Shown here: one piece after another, positions 7,228-14,800 of the stretch
Layout of the letters: each line of letters starts with the position of its first letter
How positions within the stretch are numbered: the first letter of the stretch is position 1
From: an uncultured Eubacteriales bacterium
GTDB taxonomy: Bacteria; Bacillota; Clostridia; HGM11514
Direction: 5' to 3'
Assembly (NCBI GenBank): GCA_902492655.1
Contig: CABUMF010000017.1
Span: 1-38,530 of the forward strand
Length of the DNA: 38,530 nt
Program-made: the position numbers and the translations under genes
The notes under the pieces: model-generated
The model's input: the letters and a program-made list of their open reading frames with translations, nothing else
Databases searched by the model: none
Told to the model about the DNA's origin: nothing

Positions 7228-7749
7228 ATGAGAATACTTGGAATAGACCCCGGTTTTGCGATAGTCGGCTATGCAATTATTGACTGCAATAACAATAAAT
7301 TTTCCGTTGTGGAGTGCGGAAGCATACAGACTAAAGCGGGAACACCCTTTGAAAAAAGGCTTGTTCAGCTGTACGACGGTATGAAAAATCTTATGGTTAC
7401 ATTTAAACCCGACGCTGTTGCCATGGAGGAGCTGTTTTTTAATACAAATGTTACAACCGGCATACAGGTCGGTCATGCAAGAGGCGTGCTGATGCTTGCG
7501 GCGGCGCAAGAGGGGTGCCATGTTTTTGAGTACACTCCGCTTCAGGTCAAGCAGGCAGTTGTCGGATACGGCAGAGCGGACAAAAAACAGGTTCAGCAAA
7601 TGGTGAAAGCTATTTTGCATCTTGAGCAAATCCCAAAGCTTGACGATACGGCGGACGCCATGGCGATAGCGGTTTGCCACGCTCATGTAAAGCCCTCGGA
7701 GATGCCACAGGGCGGCGTAAGAATTCTTCGTGAAAGAAAGGGTATATGA
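7228..7749 (+). CDS. ruvC: Holliday junction resolvase RuvC
   Basis: A 173-residue endonuclease that cuts Holliday junctions during recombinational repair. The RNase H-like fold is recognised by GIDPGFA with the first catalytic Asp (Asp7), VAMEELFF with the catalytic Glu, and the C-terminal DDTADAMAIAVCH with acidic residues followed by His. The start is the ATG after AGGTG; an in-frame ATG ten codons earlier lacks a ribosome site. It is the first gene of a ruvC-ruvA-ruvB-amidase run, with the stop one base before the ruvA start codon. Confidence 0.96.
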   Translation: MRILGIDPGFAIVGYAIIDCNNNKFSVVECGSIQTKAGTPFEKRLVQLYDGMKNLMVTFKPDAVAMEELFFNTNVTTGIQVGHARGVLMLAAAQEGCHVFEYTPLQVKQAVVGYGRADKKQVQQMVKAILHLEQIPKLDDTADAMAIAVCHAHVKPSEMPQGGVRILRERKGI

Positions 7750-7750
7750 A

Positions 7751-8332
7751 ATGTATTATTATATTGAAGGAACTGTTACTTACAAAAGCTTCGATTTTTT
7801 GGTTGTTGACGCAGGCGGAGTAGGGTATAAAATCGGCATGGCGGACTCTTCTATTTCTAAAGTTTCGGTAGGTGAGAAAAGAAGAATATTTACATATCTT
7901 AATGTTAGGGAAGACGCTATGGACTTATACGGTTTTCTGACGGAGGAGGAGCTTAATCTTTTCAGGCTTCTGATTTCCGTTTCGGGAATAGGGCCGAAGG
8001 TCGGGCTTGGCATTTTATCCGCAATTTCTCCTTCCGAATTTGCACTGGCGGTAGTTACGGGTAATGTTAAGGCAATTACGAAGGCACCGGGGGTCGGCCC
8101 CAAGGTGGCTCAAAGGATTATACTTGAACTAAAGGACAAGATGAAAAAGGCTGAGATTGCCGAAATGCCGGAGGATTACGGTGCATTTACCGATTCTTCC
8201 GATGAGGCTGTTTCCGCGCTCATGGTGCTCGGATATTCTGCGAGCGAGGCAAAGAGCGTACTTTCAAAAGTCGATGCCGGTCTTTCGGTGGAGGACACCG
8301 TAAAACAAGCACTAAAGCTTCTTATGAGGTGA
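7751..8332 (+). CDS. ruvA: Holliday junction branch migration protein RuvA
   Basis: A 193-residue DNA-binding subunit that holds the four-way junction and loads RuvB. It has the N-terminal OB-fold (YYYIEGTVTYK...VDAGGVGYKI), two helix-hairpin-helix motifs (VSGIGPKVGLGIL and APGVGPKVAQRII) and a C-terminal UBA-like domain (DEAVSALMVLGYSASEAKSV) that contacts RuvB. The ATG starts one base after ruvC ends, with AAAGGG in the ruvC tail as ribosome site, so translation is probably coupled. Confidence 0.96.
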   Translation: MYYYIEGTVTYKSFDFLVVDAGGVGYKIGMADSSISKVSVGEKRRIFTYLNVREDAMDLYGFLTEEELNLFRLLISVSGIGPKVGLGILSAISPSEFALAVVTGNVKAITKAPGVGPKVAQRIILELKDKMKKAEIAEMPEDYGAFTDSSDEAVSALMVLGYSASEAKSVLSKVDAGLSVEDTVKQALKLLMR

Positions 8333-8339
8333 TTTACTT

Positions 8340-9356
8340 ATGGATTTTGAAAACAGAATTGTAGCTTCCGAAATTGTTACGGAGGAAGCTGAATTTGAAA
8401 AGGGAATTAGACCGAGAAGTCTTGATGAGTACATCGGTCAGGAAAAGGCAAAGGGTAATCTTGAAGTTTTCATTCAGGCGGCAAAAAAGCGTTCTGAAAG
8501 TCTGGACCATGTTTTGCTTTACGGCCCTCCCGGGCTTGGTAAAACAACCCTTTCGGGAATTATTGCCTCCGAGATGGGCGTTAATATAAGGGTTACCTCC
8601 GGCCCTGCCATAGAGAAACCGGGTGATTTGGCGGCTATTCTTACCAATCTTGCCGAAAACGATGTTTTGTTCATTGATGAAATTCACAGACTGTCAAAAA
8701 CAGTTGAGGAAATTCTGTACCCGGCAATGGAGGATTTCGCACTTGATATTATAATAGGTAAGGGCCCTTCCGCTCGCTCGATCAGGCTTGATTTGCCTAA
8801 ATTTACTCTTATCGGAGCAACCACCCGTGCAGGTGATCTTTCCGCTCCGCTTCGTGACAGGTTCGGCGTTGTGTTAAGGCTTGAAATGTATGAGCCTTCG
8901 GAGCTTGTGAGCATTGTTTTGCGTTCCGCCGGTATTCTCGGAATTGAAATTCAAACGGAGGGCGCAATGGAAATTGCCCTTCGTGCAAGAGGCACGCCCC
9001 GTATTGCAAACAGGCTTTTAAAGCGTGTCCGTGATTTTGCCGATGTAATTTCGGACGGCGTGATTACCAAGGAAATTGCAGATATTGCCCTTGACAGACT
9101 CGAGGTCGACAAGCTCGGTCTTGATTCAATAGACAAAAAGCTGATTACTACCATTATCGAAAAATATAACGGAGGTCCTGTGGGGCTTGAAACCTTAGCC
9201 GCCTGCATAGGCGAGGAAAGCACAACGATTGAAGATGTGTATGAGCCGTATCTTATGCAGATTGGCTTTATTGACCGCACTCCGAGAGGAAGAATTGCTA
9301 CCCATGCGGCGTATTCACATTTCGGATTGGTTCGGGACGGGCAGCAAACTTTCTGA
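8340..9356 (+). CDS. ruvB: Holliday junction ATP-dependent helicase RuvB
   Basis: A 338-residue AAA+ motor that drives branch migration with RuvA. N-terminal RPRSLDEYIGQ, Walker A GPPGLGKTT (about 62-70), Walker B LFIDEIHRL, sensor 1 GATTRAGDLSAPLRDRFG with the arginine finger, and the C-terminal winged-helix block GLETLAACIGEE then DVYEPYL and GFIDRTPRGR are all present. The start follows GAGGTGAT. It lies 7 bases after ruvA. Confidence 0.97.
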   Translation: MDFENRIVASEIVTEEAEFEKGIRPRSLDEYIGQEKAKGNLEVFIQAAKKRSESLDHVLLYGPPGLGKTTLSGIIASEMGVNIRVTSGPAIEKPGDLAAILTNLAENDVLFIDEIHRLSKTVEEILYPAMEDFALDIIIGKGPSARSIRLDLPKFTLIGATTRAGDLSAPLRDRFGVVLRLEMYEPSELVSIVLRSAGILGIEIQTEGAMEIALRARGTPRIANRLLKRVRDFADVISDGVITKEIADIALDRLEVDKLGLDSIDKKLITTIIEKYNGGPVGLETLAACIGEESTTIEDVYEPYLMQIGFIDRTPRGRIATHAAYSHFGLVRDGQQTF

Positions 9357-9369
9357 TGAGGTGATACTG

Positions 9370-10791
9370 ATGAAAAAGCTATGCTTATTTGCGGTCATGA
9401 TTTTTCTGCTTAATTCTCTGACCGCTTTTGCATATGACGATATAAAGCTTATAATAAATGGAAATGAAATACAATCGGATGTCAGCCCTGTTATTTTTAA
9501 TTCTCGAACATTGGTACCCGCCCGCGCAGTTCTTGAGGAATTGGGAGCTGATGTGTCATGGGTTCCCACCGAGAAAAAGGCCGTTATTTCAGAGCACAGC
9601 TGTGAAATAATAATGTATGCCAATCAGGATTTTGCAACCGTCAACGGTGAGAATATCACCCTCGACTGTCCTGCAATGCTGATAAACGGAAGGATTATGA
9701 TTCCCGTAAGATTTGTTGCGGAAACCTTGGGGGCAGATGTTTCGTGGGATTCTGCGGCTTTGAGGGTTATTATAAATAAGGAAATGAACAGAATTACGCT
9801 CCTGAGTATTAATGCCGTCGAAAGCAGCGATTATTTGAATGTTACCGCTACCTTTGACGGAAATGTTGAAGGGTTTTCGGATTTTAAGCTGACAAATGAC
9901 GGAAAAAACAGAATTGTTATTGATGTTGAGGGAGCCGCTGTAGGTGATGTCGGAACGCTGAGTGTTGAGAATTCAAATGTTTTGCGTGTGAGGTGCGGTC
10001 AGTTCAAGACCTCTCCCTTTGTAACACGAATAGTTGCGGATCTTGACAATATGAGTGAATATTCGGTCGAAAGCTCCGAAAATATGATTACTGTTAAAAT
10101 TAAAAATGTAAAAACGGCAGTTGTTCCTCAAACACCGCAGACTCCGCAAGCTCCGTCTGCTTCGGTTTCGTGGGACGGAAGCGTTAAACTAAATGATAAC
10201 GCAAAGGATATTCTCGTTGTTATAGACCCCGGTCACGGGGGAAGCGAAACGGGAGCTATTGCAAATAAGGGTACGCAAAATCAGGTTTTTGAAAAGGATA
10301 TTAATCTTGCAATTTCCCTTTACTTAAACGAAATGCTCAGAAGTGCCGGAGTTAGAACCGCAATGACAAGGACCGATGATTCTTATGTTTCTCTAAATGA
10401 CAGACCTGTTATGGCAAACAATCTCGGTGCAGAACTGTTTTTGAGCGTTCATTCAAACTCTTTCAATAATGATATTGCCGAGGGGACAGAGGTTCTCTAT
10501 TTTAAAAACGGCGGTAGTTCCTACGGGATAAGCGGTGAAGAATTTGCCCGCCTTTTACAGCAAGAGCTTGTATCGGCACTCGGAACCTTTGACCGAGGCA
10601 TAACCGACGGCTCGGAAATGTATGTTATTAAACACACTTCAATGCCCGCTGTTATTGCGGAGATTGCTTTTGTTTCAAATCCCGATGATTTAGCAAAGCT
10701 CACAAGTGAGCAATATCAAAAAAAGGCCGCGTACGCTCTTTGCAGGGCAACAATCAGGGCAATTAATATTATTTCGGAAAATAAAGGTTAA
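9370..10791 (+). CDS. Secreted N-acetylmuramoyl-L-alanine amidase
   Basis: A 473-residue exported cell-wall hydrolase that cuts the amide bond between MurNAc and L-Ala. Order: signal peptide (1-21, cleavage after AFA), copper-amine-oxidase N-terminal-like domain (about 26-136; two copies of the LVPAR/IPVRF-x-AE-x-LGADVSW motif), AMIN domain (about 142-248), Pro/Gln/Thr linker (about 252-265) and amidase_3 domain (281-470). Zinc ligands and catalysis: His289 in DPGHGG, Glu308, His361 in SVHSN, Glu431 in IAEIAF. The start follows GAGGTGAT, and a long upstream extension overlapping ruvB is rejected. It is 13 bases after ruvB and probably in the same operon. A role in division or sporulation cannot be told. 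Confidence 0.93.
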   Translation: MKKLCLFAVMIFLLNSLTAFAYDDIKLIINGNEIQSDVSPVIFNSRTLVPARAVLEELGADVSWVPTEKKAVISEHSCEIIMYANQDFATVNGENITLDCPAMLINGRIMIPVRFVAETLGADVSWDSAALRVIINKEMNRITLLSINAVESSDYLNVTATFDGNVEGFSDFKLTNDGKNRIVIDVEGAAVGDVGTLSVENSNVLRVRCGQFKTSPFVTRIVADLDNMSEYSVESSENMITVKIKNVKTAVVPQTPQTPQAPSASVSWDGSVKLNDNAKDILVVIDPGHGGSETGAIANKGTQNQVFEKDINLAISLYLNEMLRSAGVRTAMTRTDDSYVSLNDRPVMANNLGAELFLSVHSNSFNNDIAEGTEVLYFKNGGSSYGISGEEFARLLQQELVSALGTFDRGITDGSEMYVIKHTSMPAVIAEIAFVSNPDDLAKLTSEQYQKKAAYALCRATIRAINIISENKG

Positions 10792-10803
10792 CTCAGCCGA
10801 GCG

Positions 10804-10830
10804 ATTCCGGTGAAATGACGGCACCGGAAT
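10804..10830 (+). other. Hairpin in front of the LysR gene
   Basis: ATTCCGGTG pairs perfectly with CACCGGAAT around a 9-base loop, but no T-run follows, so it is not a standard terminator. It ends about 10 bases before the GGAGG of the next gene and might be a processing or mRNA-stability element. Confidence 0.5.
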
Positions 10831-10847
10831 AGATATTTGGAGGAAAT

Positions 10848-11744
10848 ATGAACATTCCTTATGATTATTATAAAACATTTTATTATGTTGCAATGTACCA
10901 CAGCTTTACGAAGGCTGCGGAAATTATGCTTGCAAATCAGCCTAATGTCACAAGAACAATTAAAAATCTTGAGCTGCTCTTAGGGTGTCGGCTTTTTGTC
11001 CGCACGAACCGAAGCGTTTCTCTGACACCTGAGGGGGAAAAGCTTTTTAATCATGTGCGTGTTGCGGTTCAGCAGCTGCGTGACGGTGAAAACGAAATCG
11101 AATCTGACAGGAGCTTAAATTCAGGAACGGTTAAGATTGGGGCGGGGGATACAACTCTGCACGGAATTTTGCTTCCCGTGCTGAATGATTTTAGAAAGAA
11201 GTATCCCAATGTCAAAATTCAGCTCACCAACAAATCAACTCAGAATAATATTAAAGCCGTAAAAAACAGCATTGTTGATTTTGCATTTGTGACAACTCCT
11301 ACCGGAAGCATGGACGGGTTGGATGTTTTTCGTCTGCAGAGATACAAGGAAATCCCGATTGCCGGTTCTGAATTTCTGCATCTTAAAGGTAAGGAGTTTA
11401 ACCTCAGGGATATTTGCAGACTTCCGCTTATTACCCTTGGCAGGGAAACTAAAACATACGAGTTTTACAGTCATTTTTTCATGAAGCAAGGAATTAATTT
11501 TGTTGCGGATACCGAAGCTGCGTCCATTGACCAGCTTGTGCCGCTTGTAAAAAACAACCTCGGTATTGCATTCGTTCCCGAGTTTATAGCAAAGGGTGCA
11601 ATTGACGATAGGACAGTTTTTCAAATCAAACTTAAGGAAGAATTGCCCGAAAGGTTCATGTGCATGATTCAGAGGAAGGATGATTCCTTAAGCATTGCCG
11701 CAAGGCGTTTCAGGGAAATTGTAACCGGCGGAAGCCTTGTATAA
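10848..11744 (+). CDS. LysR-family transcriptional regulator
   Basis: The 298-residue protein has an N-terminal winged helix-turn-helix (about 5-64; FYYVAMYHSFTKAAEIMLA then NQPNVTRTIKNLE) and a periplasmic-binding-like effector domain (about 92-290). The start follows GGAGG. No divergent target gene is next to it, so its regulon cannot be inferred; candidates by proximity are the amidase upstream or the hydrogenase operon downstream. Ordinary in length and architecture. Confidence 0.92.
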   Translation: MNIPYDYYKTFYYVAMYHSFTKAAEIMLANQPNVTRTIKNLELLLGCRLFVRTNRSVSLTPEGEKLFNHVRVAVQQLRDGENEIESDRSLNSGTVKIGAGDTTLHGILLPVLNDFRKKYPNVKIQLTNKSTQNNIKAVKNSIVDFAFVTTPTGSMDGLDVFRLQRYKEIPIAGSEFLHLKGKEFNLRDICRLPLITLGRETKTYEFYSHFFMKQGINFVADTEAASIDQLVPLVKNNLGIAFVPEFIAKGAIDDRTVFQIKLKEELPERFMCMIQRKDDSLSIAARRFREIVTGGSLV

Positions 11745-11758
11745 ATGTACAGAAAAAA

Positions 11759-11781
11759 GGGAAAGACAAAAAGTCTTTCCC
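11759..11781 (-). terminator. Terminator of the small-peptide unit
   Basis: A 9-bp stem (GGGAAAGAC/GTCTTTCCC) is followed on the minus strand by TTTTTT. On the plus strand it is followed by A, so it chiefly serves the minus-strand small genes, though it also lies just after the LysR stop. Confidence 0.75.
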
Positions 11782-11819
11782 AAAAAATTGGTATTTGCGA
11801 TAGTCTGTGAAGATGTTGA

Positions 11820-11981
11820 TTAAGCGTTTGTGCTTGATTCAGCGAAGCTGTCAACCTGGTAAGTAGTTACCTTGTAGCCATCTTCGTCTGTTACAGTACC
11901 TACACGCTGATAACCAACTGCGATGTCTTCACTGAGTTTGAGATTAACTCTCTCAAGCTCCGGTTTCATGTAAGTTTTCAT
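11820..11981 (-). CDS. Small peptide of 53 residues with an M-K-x-Y-x-KPE-x-E start; function unknown
   Basis: I do not recognise a named family. It begins MKTYMKPELERVNLKLSED and ends in a Ser/Thr-rich tail (SFAESSTNA), with no Cys, signal peptide or membrane segment. Similar short clostridial peptides starting M-K-x-Y-x-KPE-x-E with a downstream E-D-(I/V) motif are common and uncharacterised; some resemble leader regions of ribosomal peptide natural products. The start is fixed by TTAGGAG eight bases before the ATG; a longer frame starting at 12026 has no ribosome site. A terminator follows the stop. No modifying enzyme (radical SAM, lanthionine or lasso-type) is in the window, so a natural-product role is unsupported. 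Confidence 0.7.
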   Translation of the reverse strand: MKTYMKPELERVNLKLSEDIAVGYQRVGTVTDEDGYKVTTYQVDSFAESSTNA

Positions 11982-12073
11982 CTTCAAAACTCCTAACAAA
12001 TATTTGTTAATTAAATTATAGTACAAATTATACCATTTGTCAAGTGTTTTTTAAAAAAAATTAAAACATTTCT

Positions 12074-12184
12074 TTATTTTTCCGAAAAATGCTTCTCGGT
12101 GTAGCTGTCAAAAATCAAATCATCAATATCCTCATTGATTTTTTCTTCATTTTCAGTAGTTTCCAAAGTTTTTTCGTCGTCCAT
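12074..12184 (-). CDS. Acidic micropeptide of 36 residues; function unknown
   Basis: A frame too short for standard calling but with a strong ribosome site (GAGGTGAT, 4 bases before the ATG) and a perfect TATAAT at 12211-12216 on the same strand, although no clear -35. It encodes MDDEKTLETTENEEKINED followed by IDDLIFDSYTEKHFSEK: very acidic in the first half, amphipathic in the second. It precedes the 53-residue gene by 92 bases on the same strand. No match to a known family is recognised. Support is limited to the initiation signals and the clean frame. Confidence 0.5.
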   Translation of the reverse strand: MDDEKTLETTENEEKINEDIDDLIFDSYTEKHFSEK

Positions 12185-12295
12185 AAAATCACCTCATTTC
12201 CGCTTTGAATATTATATGTTGAAAACGGATTAAAATTTACCGTGACTGAAAGAATAATTTAAATAAAAAAATTATAAAACTTATTGAAAAAAATG

Positions 12296-12324
12296 TTGAT
12301 TTTTGAAAAATTGTGTGATATAAT
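12296..12324 (+). promoter_or_regulatory. Promoter of the hydrogenase operon
   Basis: TTGATT, 17 bases, TATAAT, giving a leader of about 65 bases before hydC. A longer in-frame extension of hydC from 12284 would overlap this promoter and is rejected. Confidence 0.7.
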
Positions 12325-12397
12325 TGACAGGTATGGCATTGGTGTGCCTGTATTTTATTTTGTTAAAATTATGACAATGTTATTAGGAGGTCAGAAT

Positions 12398-12889
12398 ATG
12401 GCTAACAAACCAGTGATTGCATTTAACGGTACTCCCGAACAGGAAGAATTGCTTGATGCTGTAATCGCAAAGTACAAAGACACTAAGGGTGCTCTCATCC
12501 CGGTGCTTCACGAGGCACAGGATATCTACGGCTACCTTCCGATTGAGGTTCAGACGATGATCTCGGATAAGCTGGGGATTCCGCTTGCAGAAATCTACGG
12601 TGTTGTTACATTCTACACTCAGTTCAGCCTTAATCCGAAGGGGAATTACAAGGTTTCCGTTTGCTTGGGTACTGCTTGTTACGTTAAGGGCTCCGGCGAT
12701 GTTTTGGAGGCTATCAAAACAAAGCTTGGAATTGATGTCGGTGAATGTACCCCTGACAGGAAGTTTTCTCTCGATGCCACAAGATGCATCGGCGCTTGCG
12801 GTCTTGCTCCTGTTTTAACCGTTAATGACGAGGTTTACGGCAAGGTGACGGTTGACGATGTTGATGAAATTTTAGGAAAGTATATGTAA
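12398..12889 (+). CDS. hydC: HydC/NuoE-like [2Fe-2S] subunit of the NAD-linked [FeFe]-hydrogenase
   Basis: A 163-residue thioredoxin-like ferredoxin that carries electrons between the flavin subunit and the hydrogenase. The four cluster ligands are Cys89 and Cys94 (VCLGTACYVKGS) and Cys130 and Cys134 (RCIGACGLAPV), the NuoE/HydC pattern. The N-terminal helical region (GALIPVLHEAQDIYGYLP) is also standard. The start follows AGGAGG at ideal distance. It heads the three-gene hydCBA operon, 19 bases before hydB. Confidence 0.95.
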   Translation: MANKPVIAFNGTPEQEELLDAVIAKYKDTKGALIPVLHEAQDIYGYLPIEVQTMISDKLGIPLAEIYGVVTFYTQFSLNPKGNYKVSVCLGTACYVKGSGDVLEAIKTKLGIDVGECTPDRKFSLDATRCIGACGLAPVLTVNDEVYGKVTVDDVDEILGKYM

Positions 12890-12908
12890 CTTATTGGAGG
12901 TGTCAAAA

Positions 12909-14780
12909 ATGGTGAAAACTTTAGAAGAATTAAATGCTCTTAGAGAAAAAGCTCTGGGCGAGCTTAAAATACGAAAAGGTGAAAAGAAGTCTGCTTCCGG
13001 TAAATTACATAACATTCTTGTCTGCGGCGGTACGGGATGTACTTCTTCAAAAAGCCCCGAAATTGTTAAGGAATTCAGAGCACAGCTTGAAAAGGTTGGT
13101 CTTTCCGATAAGGTAAATGTTATTCAGACAGGCTGCTTCGGTCTTTGTGCTATGGGTCCTATCGTTGTTATTTATCCCGAAGGTGTTCTTTACAACATGG
13201 TTCAGATTTCCGACTGCGAAGAAATCGTTCGTGAACATATCGTCAGCGGAAACACTGTTGAAAGACTTATCCATGTCGGAACTGAAAAGGATTTACAGCC
13301 TACTTTCGATGATATTACATTCTATAAAAGACAGCACAGAATCGCTCTTCGTAACTGCGGTGTTATAGATCCCGAATGTATCGAGGAATACATTGCTCTT
13401 GACGGTTACCAGGCTCTTGCGAAGGTTCTTACCTCAATGAAGCCGGAAGAAGTTATTCAGACTGTTCTTGATTCCGGTCTCCGCGGCAGAGGGGGTGCGG
13501 GCTTCCCGACAGGTCTTAAATGGAAGTTTGCGGCTAATTCCAAAAATGATTTGAAATATGTTTGCTGTAACGCCGACGAAGGCGACCCCGGTGCTTTTAT
13601 GGACAGAAGCGTTCTTGAGGGTGATCCTCATTCTGTTGTTGAAGCTATGACTATTGCGGCTTACGCAGTAGGTTCAACCCAGGGCTACATTTACATAAGA
13701 GCTGAGTACCCGATTGCTGTTCAGAGACTTCAGAAGGCTATTGACCAGGCAAGGGAATACGGTATGCTCGGAAAGAACATTTTCGGAACCGATTTTGAAT
13801 TTGACCTCGGAATAAGACTCGGTGCCGGAGCTTTCGTTTGCGGTGAAGAAACCGCTCTTATGACCTCTATCGAAGGTCACAGAGGAGAACCCAGACCTCG
13901 TCCTCCGTTCCCGGCGGTTAAAGGTCTTTGGGAAAAGCCTACTCTTCTTAATAACGTTGAAACTTATGCAAATATTACCGCAATTATAAACAACGGCGCA
14001 GAATGGTTCGCTTCAATGGGAACCGAAAAGAGTAAGGGTACAAAGGTATTTGCTCTCGGCGGTAAGGTTAACAACACCGGTCTTGTTGAAATTCCTATGG
14101 GTACTACCTTGCGTGAGGTTGTTTACGATATCGGCGGCGGTATCCCCGGCGGTAAGAAATTTAAAGCCGCTCAGACAGGCGGACCTTCCGGCGGATGCAT
14201 TCCCGCTCAGCTTATTGATACTCCGATTGATTACGATTCTCTTATTAGCATCGGTTCAATGATGGGGTCGGGCGGTCTTATAGTTATGGACGAAGACAAC
14301 TGTATGGTTGATATAGCAAAGTTCTTCCTCGAATTTACCGTTGATGAATCCTGCGGTAAGTGTGCTCCCTGTCGTATAGGTACAAGAAGAATGCTTGAAA
14401 TTCTCACTAAGATTACCGAAGGCGAGGGTACGGTTGAGGATATAGAAAAGCTCAAGTCTTTGGCTGAAAATATTAAGACTTCCGCATTCTGCGGTCTCGG
14501 TCAGACAGCACCGAACCCTGTTCTCAGCACATTGAGATATTTTGAGGACGAGTACATGGCTCATGTTGTTGACAAGAAATGTCCCGCAGGTGTTTGTAAG
14601 GCACTTGTTTCGTTTAAGATTGACCCCGATAAGTGTAAGGGTTGTACAAAGTGCGCAAGAAACTGCCCTGTCGGTGCAATTTCGGGTTCTGTTAAGAATC
14701 CTCATACTATTGATACTTCAAAATGCGTTAAGTGCGGTGCTTGCGTTGCTGCTTGTCCGTTCGGCGCTATTTCCAAATAA
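12909..14780 (+). CDS. hydB: HydB/NuoF-like NADH- and FMN-binding subunit of the [FeFe]-hydrogenase
   Basis: A 623-residue flavoprotein where NAD(H) meets the iron-sulfur chain; in characterised HydABC enzymes this subunit is the site of flavin-based electron bifurcation between NADH and ferredoxin. Order: N-terminal thioredoxin-like [2Fe-2S] domain (about 35-120; CGGTGCTSSKS, CFGLCAMGP), NuoF core with the NADH/FMN glycine loop GRGGAGFPTGLKW and CNADEGDPGAF, SLBB domain, the [4Fe-4S] site ESCGKCAPCRIG with a distal CGLG, and a C-terminal pair of [4Fe-4S] sites (CKGCTKCARNCP, CVKCGACVAACP). This layout matches HydB of trimeric hydrogenases rather than complex I NuoF. The start is the ATG after GGAGG; an upstream TTG is rejected. 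Bifurcation here is inferred from family, not shown. Confidence 0.95.
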   Translation: MVKTLEELNALREKALGELKIRKGEKKSASGKLHNILVCGGTGCTSSKSPEIVKEFRAQLEKVGLSDKVNVIQTGCFGLCAMGPIVVIYPEGVLYNMVQISDCEEIVREHIVSGNTVERLIHVGTEKDLQPTFDDITFYKRQHRIALRNCGVIDPECIEEYIALDGYQALAKVLTSMKPEEVIQTVLDSGLRGRGGAGFPTGLKWKFAANSKNDLKYVCCNADEGDPGAFMDRSVLEGDPHSVVEAMTIAAYAVGSTQGYIYIRAEYPIAVQRLQKAIDQAREYGMLGKNIFGTDFEFDLGIRLGAGAFVCGEETALMTSIEGHRGEPRPRPPFPAVKGLWEKPTLLNNVETYANITAIINNGAEWFASMGTEKSKGTKVFALGGKVNNTGLVEIPMGTTLREVVYDIGGGIPGGKKFKAAQTGGPSGGCIPAQLIDTPIDYDSLISIGSMMGSGGLIVMDEDNCMVDIAKFFLEFTVDESCGKCAPCRIGTRRMLEILTKITEGEGTVEDIEKLKSLAENIKTSAFCGLGQTAPNPVLSTLRYFEDEYMAHVVDKKCPAGVCKALVSFKIDPDKCKGCTKCARNCPVGAISGSVKNPHTIDTSKCVKCGACVAACPFGAISK

Positions 14781-14800
14781 GAAAGGAGCTTTGGTTTAAT

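Noticed and set aside
10804..10830. Terminator between the amidase and LysR genes
   Set aside because: The stem is good but there is no T-run on either strand.
12894..12908. Upstream TTG start of hydB
   Set aside because: The TTG overlaps the GGAGG ribosome site of the ATG at 12909.
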